Made by a program: the position numbers and the translations under genes
Notes under the pieces: generated by a model
The model's input: only the letters and a program-made list of their open reading frames with translations
Told to the model about the DNA's origin: nothing
The model's database searches: none
Part shown: positions 10,166 through 20,197 of the stretch, piece after piece
Numbering within the stretch: the stretch's first letter is position 1
Layout: each line of letters opens with the position of its first letter
DNA from: a bacterium
GTDB taxonomy: Bacteria > Zhuqueibacterota > QNDG01 > JAFGCO01
DNA length: 64,000 nucleotides
Reading direction: 5' to 3'
NCBI GenBank assembly: GCA_016930535.1
Contig: JAFGGN010000006.1
Span: 29,696 to 93,695, forward strand

Positions 10166-10771
10166 ATGGACAGAAAAATGGAAAAAAAGAAATTAACACC
10201 TGAAGAAAGCCTCCGGTTGATCACACAGACAATCGAAGAGACGAAACAAAGACTTCAAGAAGACGGCCATATTATTATCCTGTGGGGCGTTTTGATGTTT
10301 ACCGTATTTTTCAGTCAGTATTTTTTTTCTTGGGTGGGACTGTATAAGAAGTTTGACATCATATGGACAACCGCCTTGTTTCCGCTTGGGGCGATCTATA
10401 CATTTATATACTACAGGAAAACTGTAAACAAGAAAAATCTGCCTAAAACACTGCTTACAAGAGTCATTGGAACCATGGGGTGGGCCATGGGTATGAATCT
10501 GATGGTAATGGGTTTTCTTTTTTCACAGAAACTGGGTGATGCCATGGCACCGGTATTTATCATTCTGCTTGCTCTGTCCATGATCGTAACCGGGGCATCC
10601 ATTCAATTCAAGCCGCTGTTCATCGGCGGTTTATTACTGAATTTAATCGGATTTGTTACTTTCTGGCTTGACCGGGATTATCATGGATTCAGCCTGATGC
10701 TGGGAGCGGTTGTCGGATTGATCATACCGGGAATACTGCTGAACAAGGCCCGGAGGAAAGAAAATGTTTAA
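10166..10771 (+). CDS. Multi-TM integral membrane protein of unknown function
   Basis: At least four hydrophobic segments; 3' end overlaps the downstream wHTH gene. Confidence 0.8.
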   Translation: MDRKMEKKKLTPEESLRLITQTIEETKQRLQEDGHIIILWGVLMFTVFFSQYFFSWVGLYKKFDIIWTTALFPLGAIYTFIYYRKTVNKKNLPKTLLTRVIGTMGWAMGMNLMVMGFLFSQKLGDAMAPVFIILLALSMIVTGASIQFKPLFIGGLLLNLIGFVTFWLDRDYHGFSLMLGAVVGLIIPGILLNKARRKENV

Positions 10772-11054
10772 AGATCTTGATCCTCTGTTACATTCACAAC
10801 TCAGGCTGTCGATCGTCTCTACGCTGATGACGGTGGATGAGGCGAATTTTAATTTTATTAAAGAGACAACCCATGCCACTTCCGGCAATATCAGTATTCA
10901 GATCAAGAAACTGCAGGAAGCGGGATATATCGACGTGATAAAATCATTCAAGAATAATTATCCGAATACGACACTGTCGATTACCGGAAAAGGAAGGGAA
11001 GCATTTGAAAACTATGTCCACAATTTGAAAAAGTACATTCAACCCGGGGAATAA
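10764..11054 (+). CDS. Winged-helix transcriptional regulator (HTH_34/MarR-like)
   Basis: LDPLLHSQLRLSIVSTLM...TSGNISIQIKKLQEAGYIDVIKSF..TTLSITGKGREAFENY. Confidence 0.88.
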   Translation: MFKDLDPLLHSQLRLSIVSTLMTVDEANFNFIKETTHATSGNISIQIKKLQEAGYIDVIKSFKNNYPNTTLSITGKGREAFENYVHNLKKYIQPGE

Positions 11055-11067
11055 TTTTTTTGTCACT

Positions 11068-12357
11068 TTGGTTTATATTTTAAACTACTTTAAGGGGATA
11101 GCTATAAAAACTTCAATCTGCGGTTGCATCATTTTCGTCCTGGCAGTCTTTGGGTGCATTGCCCAGGAAGACCCGACCCATTCTGTTATCGCTGGTCAAA
11201 TCACCAATGAAGCGGAACTCCTGGATTTCTACCGGCAGTACAGTGAATTTACCGACCCCGGTGAATATGAATATTTATATGAAAATCTGCCTGAATCCTT
11301 ACCGGATCTTTGCAGTCTGATCAGGGCACAGACGATTCATCCTTATGGTGATTTACAAAACTATAAACATCTCATCCCGGAAGAAAGATGGGAGGAATAC
11401 TATCAATATCCAACCGTTGAATCCGTTTTGAAGGGGCTTATGTCCTATGACTCAAGGGGGCTGGTGAAAAATCGTAAAATTGAAGATCGATTGGTTCTGA
11501 TTTGCAGGCACAACGCACTCCTGCTTGCATCCATACTTAAATACCGGGGAATTCCAGCCAGGGTTCGTTATGGATTTGCCCAGTATCTGGTCCCCAATTT
11601 TCACACGATGCATGTCATTTGCGAAGTATGGAATAAAAATGACAACCGCTGGATGCTGGTGGATCCAACCGCCGGCTCCAGCATGATTGATTTCAGCAGA
11701 ACAAGGTTTGATTTTAGCAATGATGTTTGGCTGAAAATGCAAAATAATGAAATCAATCCCAATTCATACGGAAATCCCGGCCAATATACCGGTTTTATGC
11801 CGATTATGCTGGTTGTTTGCGCTGATCTGGCGGCGGTACTGGGAACCGAACATACAACCCTTGAATATCCCCCGATCATGGATTATGCCTATAACAATGA
11901 CAACCAACTGGCGCCGGAGCATATCAAAATTTTGAACCAGATGAGCGAATTGATGAAGTCTGTTGATGCGGATAATTTTTCGAAATTACAGGACATCTAT
12001 AACAATACGCCTGAAATTCAAATCACACTGTCACTTGAAACCACTTCAGTGAATGTGGATAATACCGGCCAGGTTGAACAATCCCCGACATTGAGTCAGT
12101 ATTCTTTGTCTCAAAATTATCCGAATCCGTTTAATCCGGTGACCCGAATTCAATTTTCGATACCCAGGGAAGCGAATGTGCAATTCCACATCATCAATTC
12201 ATTGGGTGAGACTGTTGAAATCATCATGAATGACGTAATGCCGCCGGGAACACATGTCATCGAATACAATGCCGATGAATTGCCGTCAGGCGTGTACTTT
12301 TACTGCCTGGAGTCAGGCAGTTTTCGTCAGGCTAAAAAAATGACTGTCCTGCAATAA
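11068..12357 (+). CDS. Secreted transglutaminase-like protein with T9SS-type C-terminal sorting domain
   Basis: CRHNALLLASILKYRGIPARVRYGFAQY...HVICEVWNKNDNRWMLVDPT (Cys/His/Asp transglutaminase-core pattern); C-terminal SQNYPNPFNPVTRIQFSIP. TTG start, so N-terminus uncertain. Confidence 0.8.
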   Translation: MVYILNYFKGIAIKTSICGCIIFVLAVFGCIAQEDPTHSVIAGQITNEAELLDFYRQYSEFTDPGEYEYLYENLPESLPDLCSLIRAQTIHPYGDLQNYKHLIPEERWEEYYQYPTVESVLKGLMSYDSRGLVKNRKIEDRLVLICRHNALLLASILKYRGIPARVRYGFAQYLVPNFHTMHVICEVWNKNDNRWMLVDPTAGSSMIDFSRTRFDFSNDVWLKMQNNEINPNSYGNPGQYTGFMPIMLVVCADLAAVLGTEHTTLEYPPIMDYAYNNDNQLAPEHIKILNQMSELMKSVDADNFSKLQDIYNNTPEIQITLSLETTSVNVDNTGQVEQSPTLSQYSLSQNYPNPFNPVTRIQFSIPREANVQFHIINSLGETVEIIMNDVMPPGTHVIEYNADELPSGVYFYCLESGSFRQAKKMTVLQ

Positions 12358-12378
12358 CAACTGAAAGGAGACAAAAAA

Positions 12379-12576
12379 ATGAATGACAACATTGCAAAAT
12401 CGATCAGCACACTGGGCGTATGGGGCGCTGCAGCGGCCATACTTATTTTTGCCCAATTCAGCACTGCTGCACCTGTTGAAATTTTAACGCTTATTGCGGC
12501 AGGATTTTCAACAGCTGTCATCTGGGGTTATAAAATAAAAGGCGTCACCAGCGAAAAAAAGATGGTAGAAAAATAA
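12379..12576 (+). CDS. Small hydrophobic protein (65 aa)
   Basis: Preceded by RBS-like gaaaggag; two hydrophobic stretches; follows the transglutaminase-like gene closely. Confidence 0.55.
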   Translation: MNDNIAKSISTLGVWGAAAAILIFAQFSTAAPVEILTLIAAGFSTAVIWGYKIKGVTSEKKMVEK

Positions 12577-12905
12577 CAACACCATCTCCGGTTCCCAAAG
12601 TCCGGGGCTGTACGAAAACGTCGTTTTCTGATCAATATTTTTGTTTTTACGTATGCCCTCTTTTGGGATCTGTTTTGCTGATGTAACTGTCGAATACACC
12701 CATGACCTTGCGGGGATTTCAGATCTTCGCAAGGTTTTTTTTGAAGCCTGCCCGGTAAAAAAAATCCCCGGGCACTTAAGTAAAGCAACGGTTTTAAACC
12801 ACCTGTTTATCAAAAAAAACATTTGAATTTGAAGCATGCGTCCCTTATTTTATTGAATCATCAGTCCGGAACGACGCACAATCAATGTTAAAAGGAGTGT
12901 CAATC

Positions 12906-13796
12906 ATGAAAAAATTAATGATCATCCCATTGATTTTTGCAGGCCTTTGCTGCTGTCAATCTGAAAGCAAAATCGTAAACACTACGGATATCAGTCTGTT
13001 TATGAAAGCGGACAGCAGCACATATTTAAGCGAAATAAGTTCGGAATCCGGGGACCTGTTTCAAACCATCGGTCATCACGGTCCGGCCGTCGAAAATGAA
13101 TGGGTGGGGTTTCGTTTCTACTTCGATAAAAAAGCGGCCATCGATGTGTACAATAAAACAAGACCGGGCCTTGAACTTAAAAAAGGCCGCTGGTATCCCA
13201 CGGTTGAACAGCAAAAAAACGGATGGGGAGCCGATTATTATAAAGCAGCTATGACTGTCGGCCTCGGCGGTGTTCGTTTGTGGGATGGAGAAAAGGTTGT
13301 CTTTCTGGATCCTGTAACGAACAGAACGGCCCGGGTCGTAAAAGAACGCATATCCTCGTATATGGAACTGCTTTCAGAAGGTGTTCCCTACAAGGACAGA
13401 ACCGTGGATATCCTGGTGCGCGTGACTGTTTATTCCGGAATAAGAGAAGCAAAAGTTGAAGCTTTTGCATTGACCGGCGAGCCTGTTCAGTTTGTGACCG
13501 GAATCAATTATCACGATGGATCGGAAGTCCGGAATTATGACGGTTTAATTGCCACATGGGGCGTGCATCCCGAAGATGTCGCTGCAGAATTGATCAATAT
13601 AGGCGCAGCGATTGTTTACGATCCCGCTGATTATACAGACAAACAGGATGACGGGAAACAGATTTTATTGATTTCAAAACCGGGAAAGCAGCTGACGACC
13701 TGGATCTCTTCTGTAAGTGAAAGAGATCAGGAATTAAATACCCTGGAAAAATTTCTGAATTCCTTAAATGTTGATAAGTATCAAAAGGGAAAATAA
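12906..13796 (+). CDS. DUF4861-like predicted lipoprotein
   Basis: MKKLMIIPLIFAGLCCCQ lipobox-like start; HHGPAVENEWVGFRFYF, WGADYYKAAMTVGLGGVRLWDGEK, VTGINYHDG..WGVHPED. Confidence 0.75.
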   Translation: MKKLMIIPLIFAGLCCCQSESKIVNTTDISLFMKADSSTYLSEISSESGDLFQTIGHHGPAVENEWVGFRFYFDKKAAIDVYNKTRPGLELKKGRWYPTVEQQKNGWGADYYKAAMTVGLGGVRLWDGEKVVFLDPVTNRTARVVKERISSYMELLSEGVPYKDRTVDILVRVTVYSGIREAKVEAFALTGEPVQFVTGINYHDGSEVRNYDGLIATWGVHPEDVAAELINIGAAIVYDPADYTDKQDDGKQILLISKPGKQLTTWISSVSERDQELNTLEKFLNSLNVDKYQKGK

Positions 13797-13807
13797 CCAT
13801 CCATTCA

Positions 13808-13854
13808 CCCGCCCCGGATTTCCATTGCCGGGGCGGGATCCATGTCCTGTTTTT
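13808..13854 (+). terminator. Rho-independent-like terminator
   Basis: CCCGCCCCGG-N10-CCGGGGCGGG stem, then a T run after a 12-nt gap. Confidence 0.6.
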
Positions 13855-13897
13855 GAAACTCAGAGTTTAGCCGTGGATATAACCCGGGGAAAACCGG

Positions 13898-15115
13898 ATG
13901 CAAAATAAACATGTGAACAAATACCGCTGGGTGATTCTGTCCCTCGTGTTTTCTGCAACGACTTTCAATTATTTCAACCGTATTGTCCTGTCCGTATTAA
14001 TTCCTGAAATAAAAAATGACCTGAACATTGATGATATTGCCTACGGTCATATTTTAAGTGCCTTTCAATTAATGTATATGCTGGGATTTCTGGCAGCCGG
14101 ACGAATTATTGACAGGCTGGGCACCAAATACGGGTATATGCTTTCTATTCTGACCTGGTCCGTCAGTGCTTCAATGCATGCAATTTGCCATACCCCCTTA
14201 TGCATGAGTGCCTGGCGCGGTTTCCTGGGTTTTACCGAGGCCGGCAACTTCCCTGCGGCCATTAAATCTGTTTCTGAATGGTTTAACGTGAAAGAGAGGG
14301 CTTTTGCCACATCGCTTTTCAACAGCGGACCCAGCGTGGCTTCGATCGTCGGCCCGCCCTTAATGGCCATTATTTTTACAGTCGCAGGCTGGCGCCGGAC
14401 ATTTTTCTTTTTTGGATTACTGGGTTTCCTGCTTGTCATCATCTGGCAATTTGTCTATCGGACACCCAAGGAAAAAATGAACCGTCCGGCAGGGGAAAAT
14501 GAAGAACAAACGGTTCCCTGGAAACTGCTCCTGAACCAGCGGGAAACCCATGGTTTTATGACCGGAAAATTTCTGACAGATCCTGTCTGGTGGTTTTATC
14601 TTTACTGGATGCCCAACTACCTGTCTTCTCAACGGGGATTCGATATTAAATCCATCGCCATTGCGGTGCCGGTCATTTATATCATTGCCATCCTGCTCAG
14701 CTGGGTCGGGGGATGGTTTTCCGGTCATCTGATAAAACGCGGCCTGCCCGTGATAAAAGCCAGAAAATTAATCATGGGGATTTCCGCCGCCTGCCTTCCC
14801 GTAACCGCTTTGGCCGTGTTTGCCGACAATCCCTGGGCCGCGATTCTCCTGGTCAGCCTGGCCCTTGGCGCTCACAGCAGCTGGTCCGCCAACATTTTCA
14901 CACTCGTGGCCGACTGCTTCCCGTCGAAAGCCGTCGGATCGGTCACGGGACTGGGCGGATTTGCAGGCGCTTTAGGCGGGCTTTTAATCGCGACAATGGC
15001 TCCGGGATATATTGTGACATACTTCGGATATGTTCCGATTTTTATTTTAATGGGCATTCTGCATCCGCTAGCATTTCTTGCGGTTCACCTGAATATTAAA
15101 AAACAGCTTGTTTGA
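13898..15115 (+). CDS. MFS transporter, ACS/hexuronate-like family
   Basis: Twelve-TM-like profile; FNYFNRIVLSVLIPEIKNDLNIDDIAYGHILSAFQLMYMLGFLAAGRIIDRLGTKYGY; GFTEAGNFPAAIKSVSEWF. Confidence 0.9.
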   Translation: MQNKHVNKYRWVILSLVFSATTFNYFNRIVLSVLIPEIKNDLNIDDIAYGHILSAFQLMYMLGFLAAGRIIDRLGTKYGYMLSILTWSVSASMHAICHTPLCMSAWRGFLGFTEAGNFPAAIKSVSEWFNVKERAFATSLFNSGPSVASIVGPPLMAIIFTVAGWRRTFFFFGLLGFLLVIIWQFVYRTPKEKMNRPAGENEEQTVPWKLLLNQRETHGFMTGKFLTDPVWWFYLYWMPNYLSSQRGFDIKSIAIAVPVIYIIAILLSWVGGWFSGHLIKRGLPVIKARKLIMGISAACLPVTALAVFADNPWAAILLVSLALGAHSSWSANIFTLVADCFPSKAVGSVTGLGGFAGALGGLLIATMAPGYIVTYFGYVPIFILMGILHPLAFLAVHLNIKKQLV

Positions 15116-15148
15116 CGATGCAATCTGTATCACTTTAAAAATATATTA

Positions 15149-15176
15149 AACCACGGAGCACACAGGGAGCACAGAC
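15149..15176. repeat. Short 'accacggagcacacagggagcacagac' repeat
   Basis: Resembles the 'accgcagagtcgcagaggacacagaga' segment at 63960-63987. Confidence 0.4.
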
Positions 15177-15360
15177 AATTTATAGAATGACTCTGTAACT
15201 ATTTTTGTGTAAATGCATTTTATTCAACCAAATGATTATTTATCAACACGGATTGAACCTTCCCTATTTTAATCTTGTTTTTTCCACACGAGAGTTGTAT
15301 AATTCCCAATAGTCGAGTCAGGCCGGCCATACCCCGGCTGTCAGAAAGAAAAGGATTAAA

Positions 15361-17043
15361 TTGAAGCCGTCCGTTTTAAAGATCGCTATTTCTGTCATTC
15401 TCCTGCTGTGCATTTCATCATTCATTCATGCTGAAAATGGCGTACCGGTACCTGAAGGCAGTCATACTCCGGTTGGCGGTTTTACTTCAACAACGCTTCC
15501 GCTGATTGTGATCGATACCAATGGCCTCGCCATCCGCGATGAACCAAAAATACGGGCCTCAATGAAAATCATCAACAACGGTGATGGACAAGTCAATACG
15601 CCGTCGGACACTCCCACCGATTATAACGGGGTGATTGGTATTGAGATCCGGGGCGCTTATTCATCTGCATTTCCTCAAAAACCGTATGGTATTGAAACCC
15701 GGGATGAGCAGGGCGAAAATAACAATGTCCCTCTTTTAGGCATGCCCGCTGAAAATGATTGGGCCCTGATCACTAACTATAATGAGAAATCGCTGGTACG
15801 CACTACACTTGCGTTTGATCTATTCAGGATGATGGGACAAGTCGCACCGCGTGCCCGTTTGTGTGAGGTGCTGGTCAATTCAGTTTATCAGGGCATTTAT
15901 GTCTTCACGGAAACCATTAAGCGCGATGACAACCGGGTACATATCGCAACCCTCAATCCGGATGAAAACACCGGTGATGATGTGACAGGCGGTTATATTA
16001 TTAAAATCGATTATTACAATAAGAGTGATAGCTGGCAATCAAGTTTTCATCCAATCGGCTATCCCAACAAGGACGTCTATTTCGTTTATCACTATCCCAA
16101 ACCTGATGCCATTACACAGGAACAACGGGACTATATCAAGGGATTCTTTACACGTCTTGAACAAGCATTATACAGCAGCCATTTTAATGATCCCGGCACG
16201 GGTTATCGTGCCTATATCGACGTGCCGTCGTTTATCGACTATTTTATTTTAAGTGAAGTCTCGCGAAATGTCGATGGTTACAAAAAAAGCCGTTACTGGT
16301 ATAAAGACAAAGACAGTAACGGCGGTTTATTAAAGGCTGGTCCGGTATGGGATTTTGACTGGGCATGGAAGAATATTCGCGAATGTTTTTTTGCAAACAC
16401 GGATGGTTCCGGATGGAGCTATAAAACGAACGATTGCAATGCACGGCCGGCAGTGCCAGGCTGGTATGTGCGGCTGCTTCAGGACGGGTATTTTACGAAC
16501 AGGCTCATTGAACGATATTCCGAATTACGAGCCGAAGTACTCGATCTCAATAGAATGAATGCGTACATCGATTCCGTGCAGGCGTATGTCGAGGAGGCAC
16601 AGGAACGCCATTTTGAACTCTGGCCGATCGAGAGTGATTACAAAGCGCCGGAAGTCGATCCGCCATCCTTGACATATGATCAGGAAATTAATAAGTTAAA
16701 GGAATGGATTCGGCTGCGCATTGAATGGCTTGATAAAAATATACCACGTCTTCAAAGTGAAATCGTGGTCCATGTCGAACAAAATGAAGATCATGTTTTT
16801 CACAAAACATCATTTACACTGTTCCCCAATCCGTGTTCGGACCGCATTCAGATCAAGGCGGTTAAATCGATCAGCCGGATTCTCGTTTACAATGCACTCG
16901 GCCAATTGGTATACCGTTCCAAAATCGGAATCGGCCGCGATCGACAAATTCTGTTGTCCGGTCTGACCCCAGGCATCTATTTTTTAAAAGCATCATATAA
17001 TGATCAAAATTATGACGTGCAGAAGATCATTATCAGCCGGTAA
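15361..17043 (+). CDS. CotH-kinase-family secreted protein with T9SS-type tail
   Basis: NDWALITNYNEKSLVRTTLAFDLFRMMG..APRARLCEVLVNSVYQGIYVFTETIKRDDNRVHI; GPVWDFDWAWKN; C-terminal FTLFPNPCSDRIQIK. TTG start with a signal peptide. Confidence 0.85.
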   Translation: MKPSVLKIAISVILLLCISSFIHAENGVPVPEGSHTPVGGFTSTTLPLIVIDTNGLAIRDEPKIRASMKIINNGDGQVNTPSDTPTDYNGVIGIEIRGAYSSAFPQKPYGIETRDEQGENNNVPLLGMPAENDWALITNYNEKSLVRTTLAFDLFRMMGQVAPRARLCEVLVNSVYQGIYVFTETIKRDDNRVHIATLNPDENTGDDVTGGYIIKIDYYNKSDSWQSSFHPIGYPNKDVYFVYHYPKPDAITQEQRDYIKGFFTRLEQALYSSHFNDPGTGYRAYIDVPSFIDYFILSEVSRNVDGYKKSRYWYKDKDSNGGLLKAGPVWDFDWAWKNIRECFFANTDGSGWSYKTNDCNARPAVPGWYVRLLQDGYFTNRLIERYSELRAEVLDLNRMNAYIDSVQAYVEEAQERHFELWPIESDYKAPEVDPPSLTYDQEINKLKEWIRLRIEWLDKNIPRLQSEIVVHVEQNEDHVFHKTSFTLFPNPCSDRIQIKAVKSISRILVYNALGQLVYRSKIGIGRDRQILLSGLTPGIYFLKASYNDQNYDVQKIIISR

Positions 17044-17059
17044 AAAATATTTTTGGTTC

Positions 17060-17120
17060 TTGTCAACGGGTCTGCCCGCTGGTTTGTCGGGCGGGAAACC
17101 TGCGCCTCCCTGCTCCCAAA
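17060..17120 (-). repeat. Weak tRNA-Pro 3'-half-like remnant (C0)
   Basis: cttgtc..(hairpin cccgctggtttgtcgggcggg)..aaacctgcgcctccctgctcccaaa resembles 26731-26805; also followed by a ttttgtacac motif at 17184. Confidence 0.35.
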
Positions 17121-17203
17121 ATAGAGTTAAATCAAACGTAAATCATTGTTATTATTTATCACATATTTCAGGTAGCTCACAGATTTTGTACACAATCATC
17201 ACC

Positions 17204-20197
17204 TTATTTCTGTAAAATGAGCTTCCTTGTCTGAGAAAAATTCTCAGCTTTTAAATGACAGAAATAGATTCCGCTTGGATACTCCTGTCCGTTCCATATT
17301 ATGGAATACTCTCCTGACTTCTGTGATTCATTAACAAGCATAGTCACTTCCCTGCCAAGGAGGTCATAGAGTGTCATTATCACGAAACCGGGTTTTGATA
17401 TGGTATAACGAATGCTGATGGATGAATTAAAGGGATTGGGATAAACCCTCATCAGCCTGAAATTTTCAGGTGTTCCGGCCCGTTCATCCACATATGTATT
17501 CGGATCCGCTGTGAGTGACAGGGTAATCCGGAAAGAATTGAGTCCAATGGTTGAAATGGTATGATACGGAAAATTAAACCAGTGACCACTTGGGTAGTCA
17601 TCATAGACAATCCGCTCCCGCATCTCCTGATTGGCAGGTGAATCACTAAAGGCGTTCATTGAAATCAATCCGACATTTGGATCAGACAGATCCACAGCCA
17701 CCTGTCCGCCGGCACTGCATCGCCAGCCGACCCGTTCATTTTCCTCAATTGTTGCGAAACTCAGAGGCCAGTCCGGCGTGTATGTTTGCGATAAATTCAC
17801 TGTAAACCCAAATCCCGGATTCACCTGAGAAATCCCGTTGAGTTCATAGTCGGCATGCACCAGGGATCCTTCAAGTGTGATGGTTTTCCGAATTGAGCCG
17901 TCAGGTGAGACCATCACAAGCTGACTGTCCTGAATATCCATACTATAAACCGGATAGGAAAAATCCTCTACAAAACAACCGTCCACAGCCAGGTTCCAAG
18001 CCGGCAGAGCTGAAATCTCACCCGATTCGTAGTTTTTACCCTGGCCGTCAAAGATAAGCTGATGCTGATGTGTGGGCGCGATGAGTTGAACCGGACCATC
18101 GGCCTCAGACCAGGAAAATGCATACTCCAGACGTCCCCCATCATTTTCGAACAGACACCAAACCTGATCATTAAAAAGCACCACTTCATCTTCACCATCA
18201 AAATCAAAATCTTCCACCCTGTGCTGGGATAATGCGGGAAGCGTTCCCGAAGCTGCTGAATCAGCCCAGACTGCGGCCGTTGTCAGTTTGTTGACCTGAT
18301 TGACATAATTGGCCCGTAGTCTCACTGCCGGATGCAGGTATTGCCCCCCCCAGTCAGTGCCCGCCTCCTGACCCCCGGCATAATTGGTCTGGGCATGAAA
18401 CGTCTGCTCGGCAATTCCTAAAAACCAGGCCAGCCAGGCCAGATCCGAGATAGCATTATCCGGAGCTGCACGAAGATGATTCAGAGTTAACTTAATCAGT
18501 GATCCTGGCGTGTTATCATCACCCATCAGTCTGCCTGATGGAATATGGTTTCCCTCCCGGAGATAGGGAATATAATCGGCATACGCCTCGATAGTTGTGC
18601 CTGCTGATATATGCGGTGAGTGGCCATCCGATACACCTCCATAATAAAACCAGGGAAAGTAAGTGTTGTAGTGCATATCCCCCTGCAGAGGATATTGAAT
18701 CAGGAGTTCATCATCATCCAGCCCCAGGTCGCCATGATCGATCACTTCCCAGCCGCGGTATAAAAGGTCGGTGAAGGTCACCGCCTCGATCCAGGGATGG
18801 GCTGCTATCCAGGCGATGTTCCATTCTATCACATCAGGATAGAGCCACGGGGTTAATAACAGATCAGTCCCCAAAGTGAAAAACTGTTCCTGATCCGGAT
18901 CCAGAGCCATATCCAGCAGAACACGCCGCCACCAGAGATGCAGTCCTTCATCCGTACCCTCATACATCGCATATTCGCTCCACATATTCCAGTCAATGGG
19001 CTCCCATCTTTCATCCGTCACAAAACCCTGATAGTTGTTAATTGACGTATGAAAGAAAAAATCGATCCCATTTATCCGGTGAATCTTCCTCAAAGATTCA
19101 ATGCTTTCTCTGACAGCCGTCATATCACTCCAATCATCCAGCCAGCCAAACCAGTATCGATATTGATCAAGACCATAGATGGCCTGGTATCCGGAAGCGG
19201 CAATGGCCCTCACATCTCCAACCGTAAGCATCGATTCATAAGGAAAGAAAATATCAGAAATAGGGAGATTCAGACGGTTGCGCAGCCTGGTCATCATTTC
19301 CATGGCTTTGGTATCAACATCGTCCGGCTGCCAGCACATGAAATGGCCGTAAGTCAGGGTAGCGAGGGGATCACACAGCCCGTTGTCATTCAACTGCCGG
19401 ATCCGATCATTAATTTCCAGATATTCGTTGGAAGGAAAGGTCTCCAGTCGCATATCACCTATGACCATGGGGATGTTGTGATTTTCAAAAGAATCCAAAA
19501 GATATTTAAATCCGCGACGTTCACCTGGACGTTCCCAAGATCTGATACCGAATCCGTCATACCAGCTCACAGCGTGCGGACCATATCCTGTAAAGACATT
19601 CGATACGGTCAGGACCGCTTTGCCCCTGCCTGTTGAATCGATGGATGAGAAGACTTTTGTTTTATCCAGTATCATATTCGCATCTTTGTTCAGGGTCACG
19701 GCCTGGACCTGCCATGTTCCGTCCACATCCGGGAAAAGCGATGAATCAATATTCATGAACGCAAAGTCGAGTTTTGAATCCAATTCTGAATCCACGATGT
19801 TTTGAGGCAGTTCCAGAAAGTTAGCATCCATTAATGCAGCAGTTCCATTCAGCGAGAATCTGATTAACAAATCCCATGAGATATCACCTTCAAGAGCGGG
19901 ATTCTGCTGGGTATAGTCCCTCCTTCCACCCTCAGTAAAGTCAACGGCAATAAGAAGCAGGTCTTCGGTGCCTGTCGTCAGATTCATGAGGTCCGCACGA
20001 AAAGCGAGCCCTTCTGAAGTACGCCTGCCATATACTGCAATCAGATCAGCATATTCCACGACAGAATCTCCCCACAGATCCAGACCTTTCAGGTCAGTGT
20101 AGGCCCAGGAATTTGGTTGAACAGGGATCTGAAAGATAACAAGAGTAATAATTGTGAGCCAAAGATACAGATAATTGAAATGAGATTTATTAAACAT
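17204..20197 (-). CDS. Large secreted protein with T9SS-type sorting domain; catalytic domain possibly polysaccharide-deacetylase/glycosidase-like
   Basis: Signal peptide MFNKSHFNYLYLWLTIITLVIFQIPVQPNSWA (ORF track starts at 20233); C-terminal MRVYPNPFNSSISIRYTISKPG...RKLILQK. Enzymatic assignment tentative. Confidence 0.7.
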   Translation of the reverse strand: MFNKSHFNYLYLWLTIITLVIFQIPVQPNSWAYTDLKGLDLWGDSVVEYADLIAVYGRRTSEGLAFRADLMNLTTGTEDLLLIAVDFTEGGRRDYTQQNPALEGDISWDLLIRFSLNGTAALMDANFLELPQNIVDSELDSKLDFAFMNIDSSLFPDVDGTWQVQAVTLNKDANMILDKTKVFSSIDSTGRGKAVLTVSNVFTGYGPHAVSWYDGFGIRSWERPGERRGFKYLLDSFENHNIPMVIGDMRLETFPSNEYLEINDRIRQLNDNGLCDPLATLTYGHFMCWQPDDVDTKAMEMMTRLRNRLNLPISDIFFPYESMLTVGDVRAIAASGYQAIYGLDQYRYWFGWLDDWSDMTAVRESIESLRKIHRINGIDFFFHTSINNYQGFVTDERWEPIDWNMWSEYAMYEGTDEGLHLWWRRVLLDMALDPDQEQFFTLGTDLLLTPWLYPDVIEWNIAWIAAHPWIEAVTFTDLLYRGWEVIDHGDLGLDDDELLIQYPLQGDMHYNTYFPWFYYGGVSDGHSPHISAGTTIEAYADYIPYLREGNHIPSGRLMGDDNTPGSLIKLTLNHLRAAPDNAISDLAWLAWFLGIAEQTFHAQTNYAGGQEAGTDWGGQYLHPAVRLRANYVNQVNKLTTAAVWADSAASGTLPALSQHRVEDFDFDGEDEVVLFNDQVWCLFENDGGRLEYAFSWSEADGPVQLIAPTHQHQLIFDGQGKNYESGEISALPAWNLAVDGCFVEDFSYPVYSMDIQDSQLVMVSPDGSIRKTITLEGSLVHADYELNGISQVNPGFGFTVNLSQTYTPDWPLSFATIEENERVGWRCSAGGQVAVDLSDPNVGLISMNAFSDSPANQEMRERIVYDDYPSGHWFNFPYHTISTIGLNSFRITLSLTADPNTYVDERAGTPENFRLMRVYPNPFNSSISIRYTISKPGFVIMTLYDLLGREVTMLVNESQKSGEYSIIWNGQEYPSGIYFCHLKAENFSQTRKLILQK

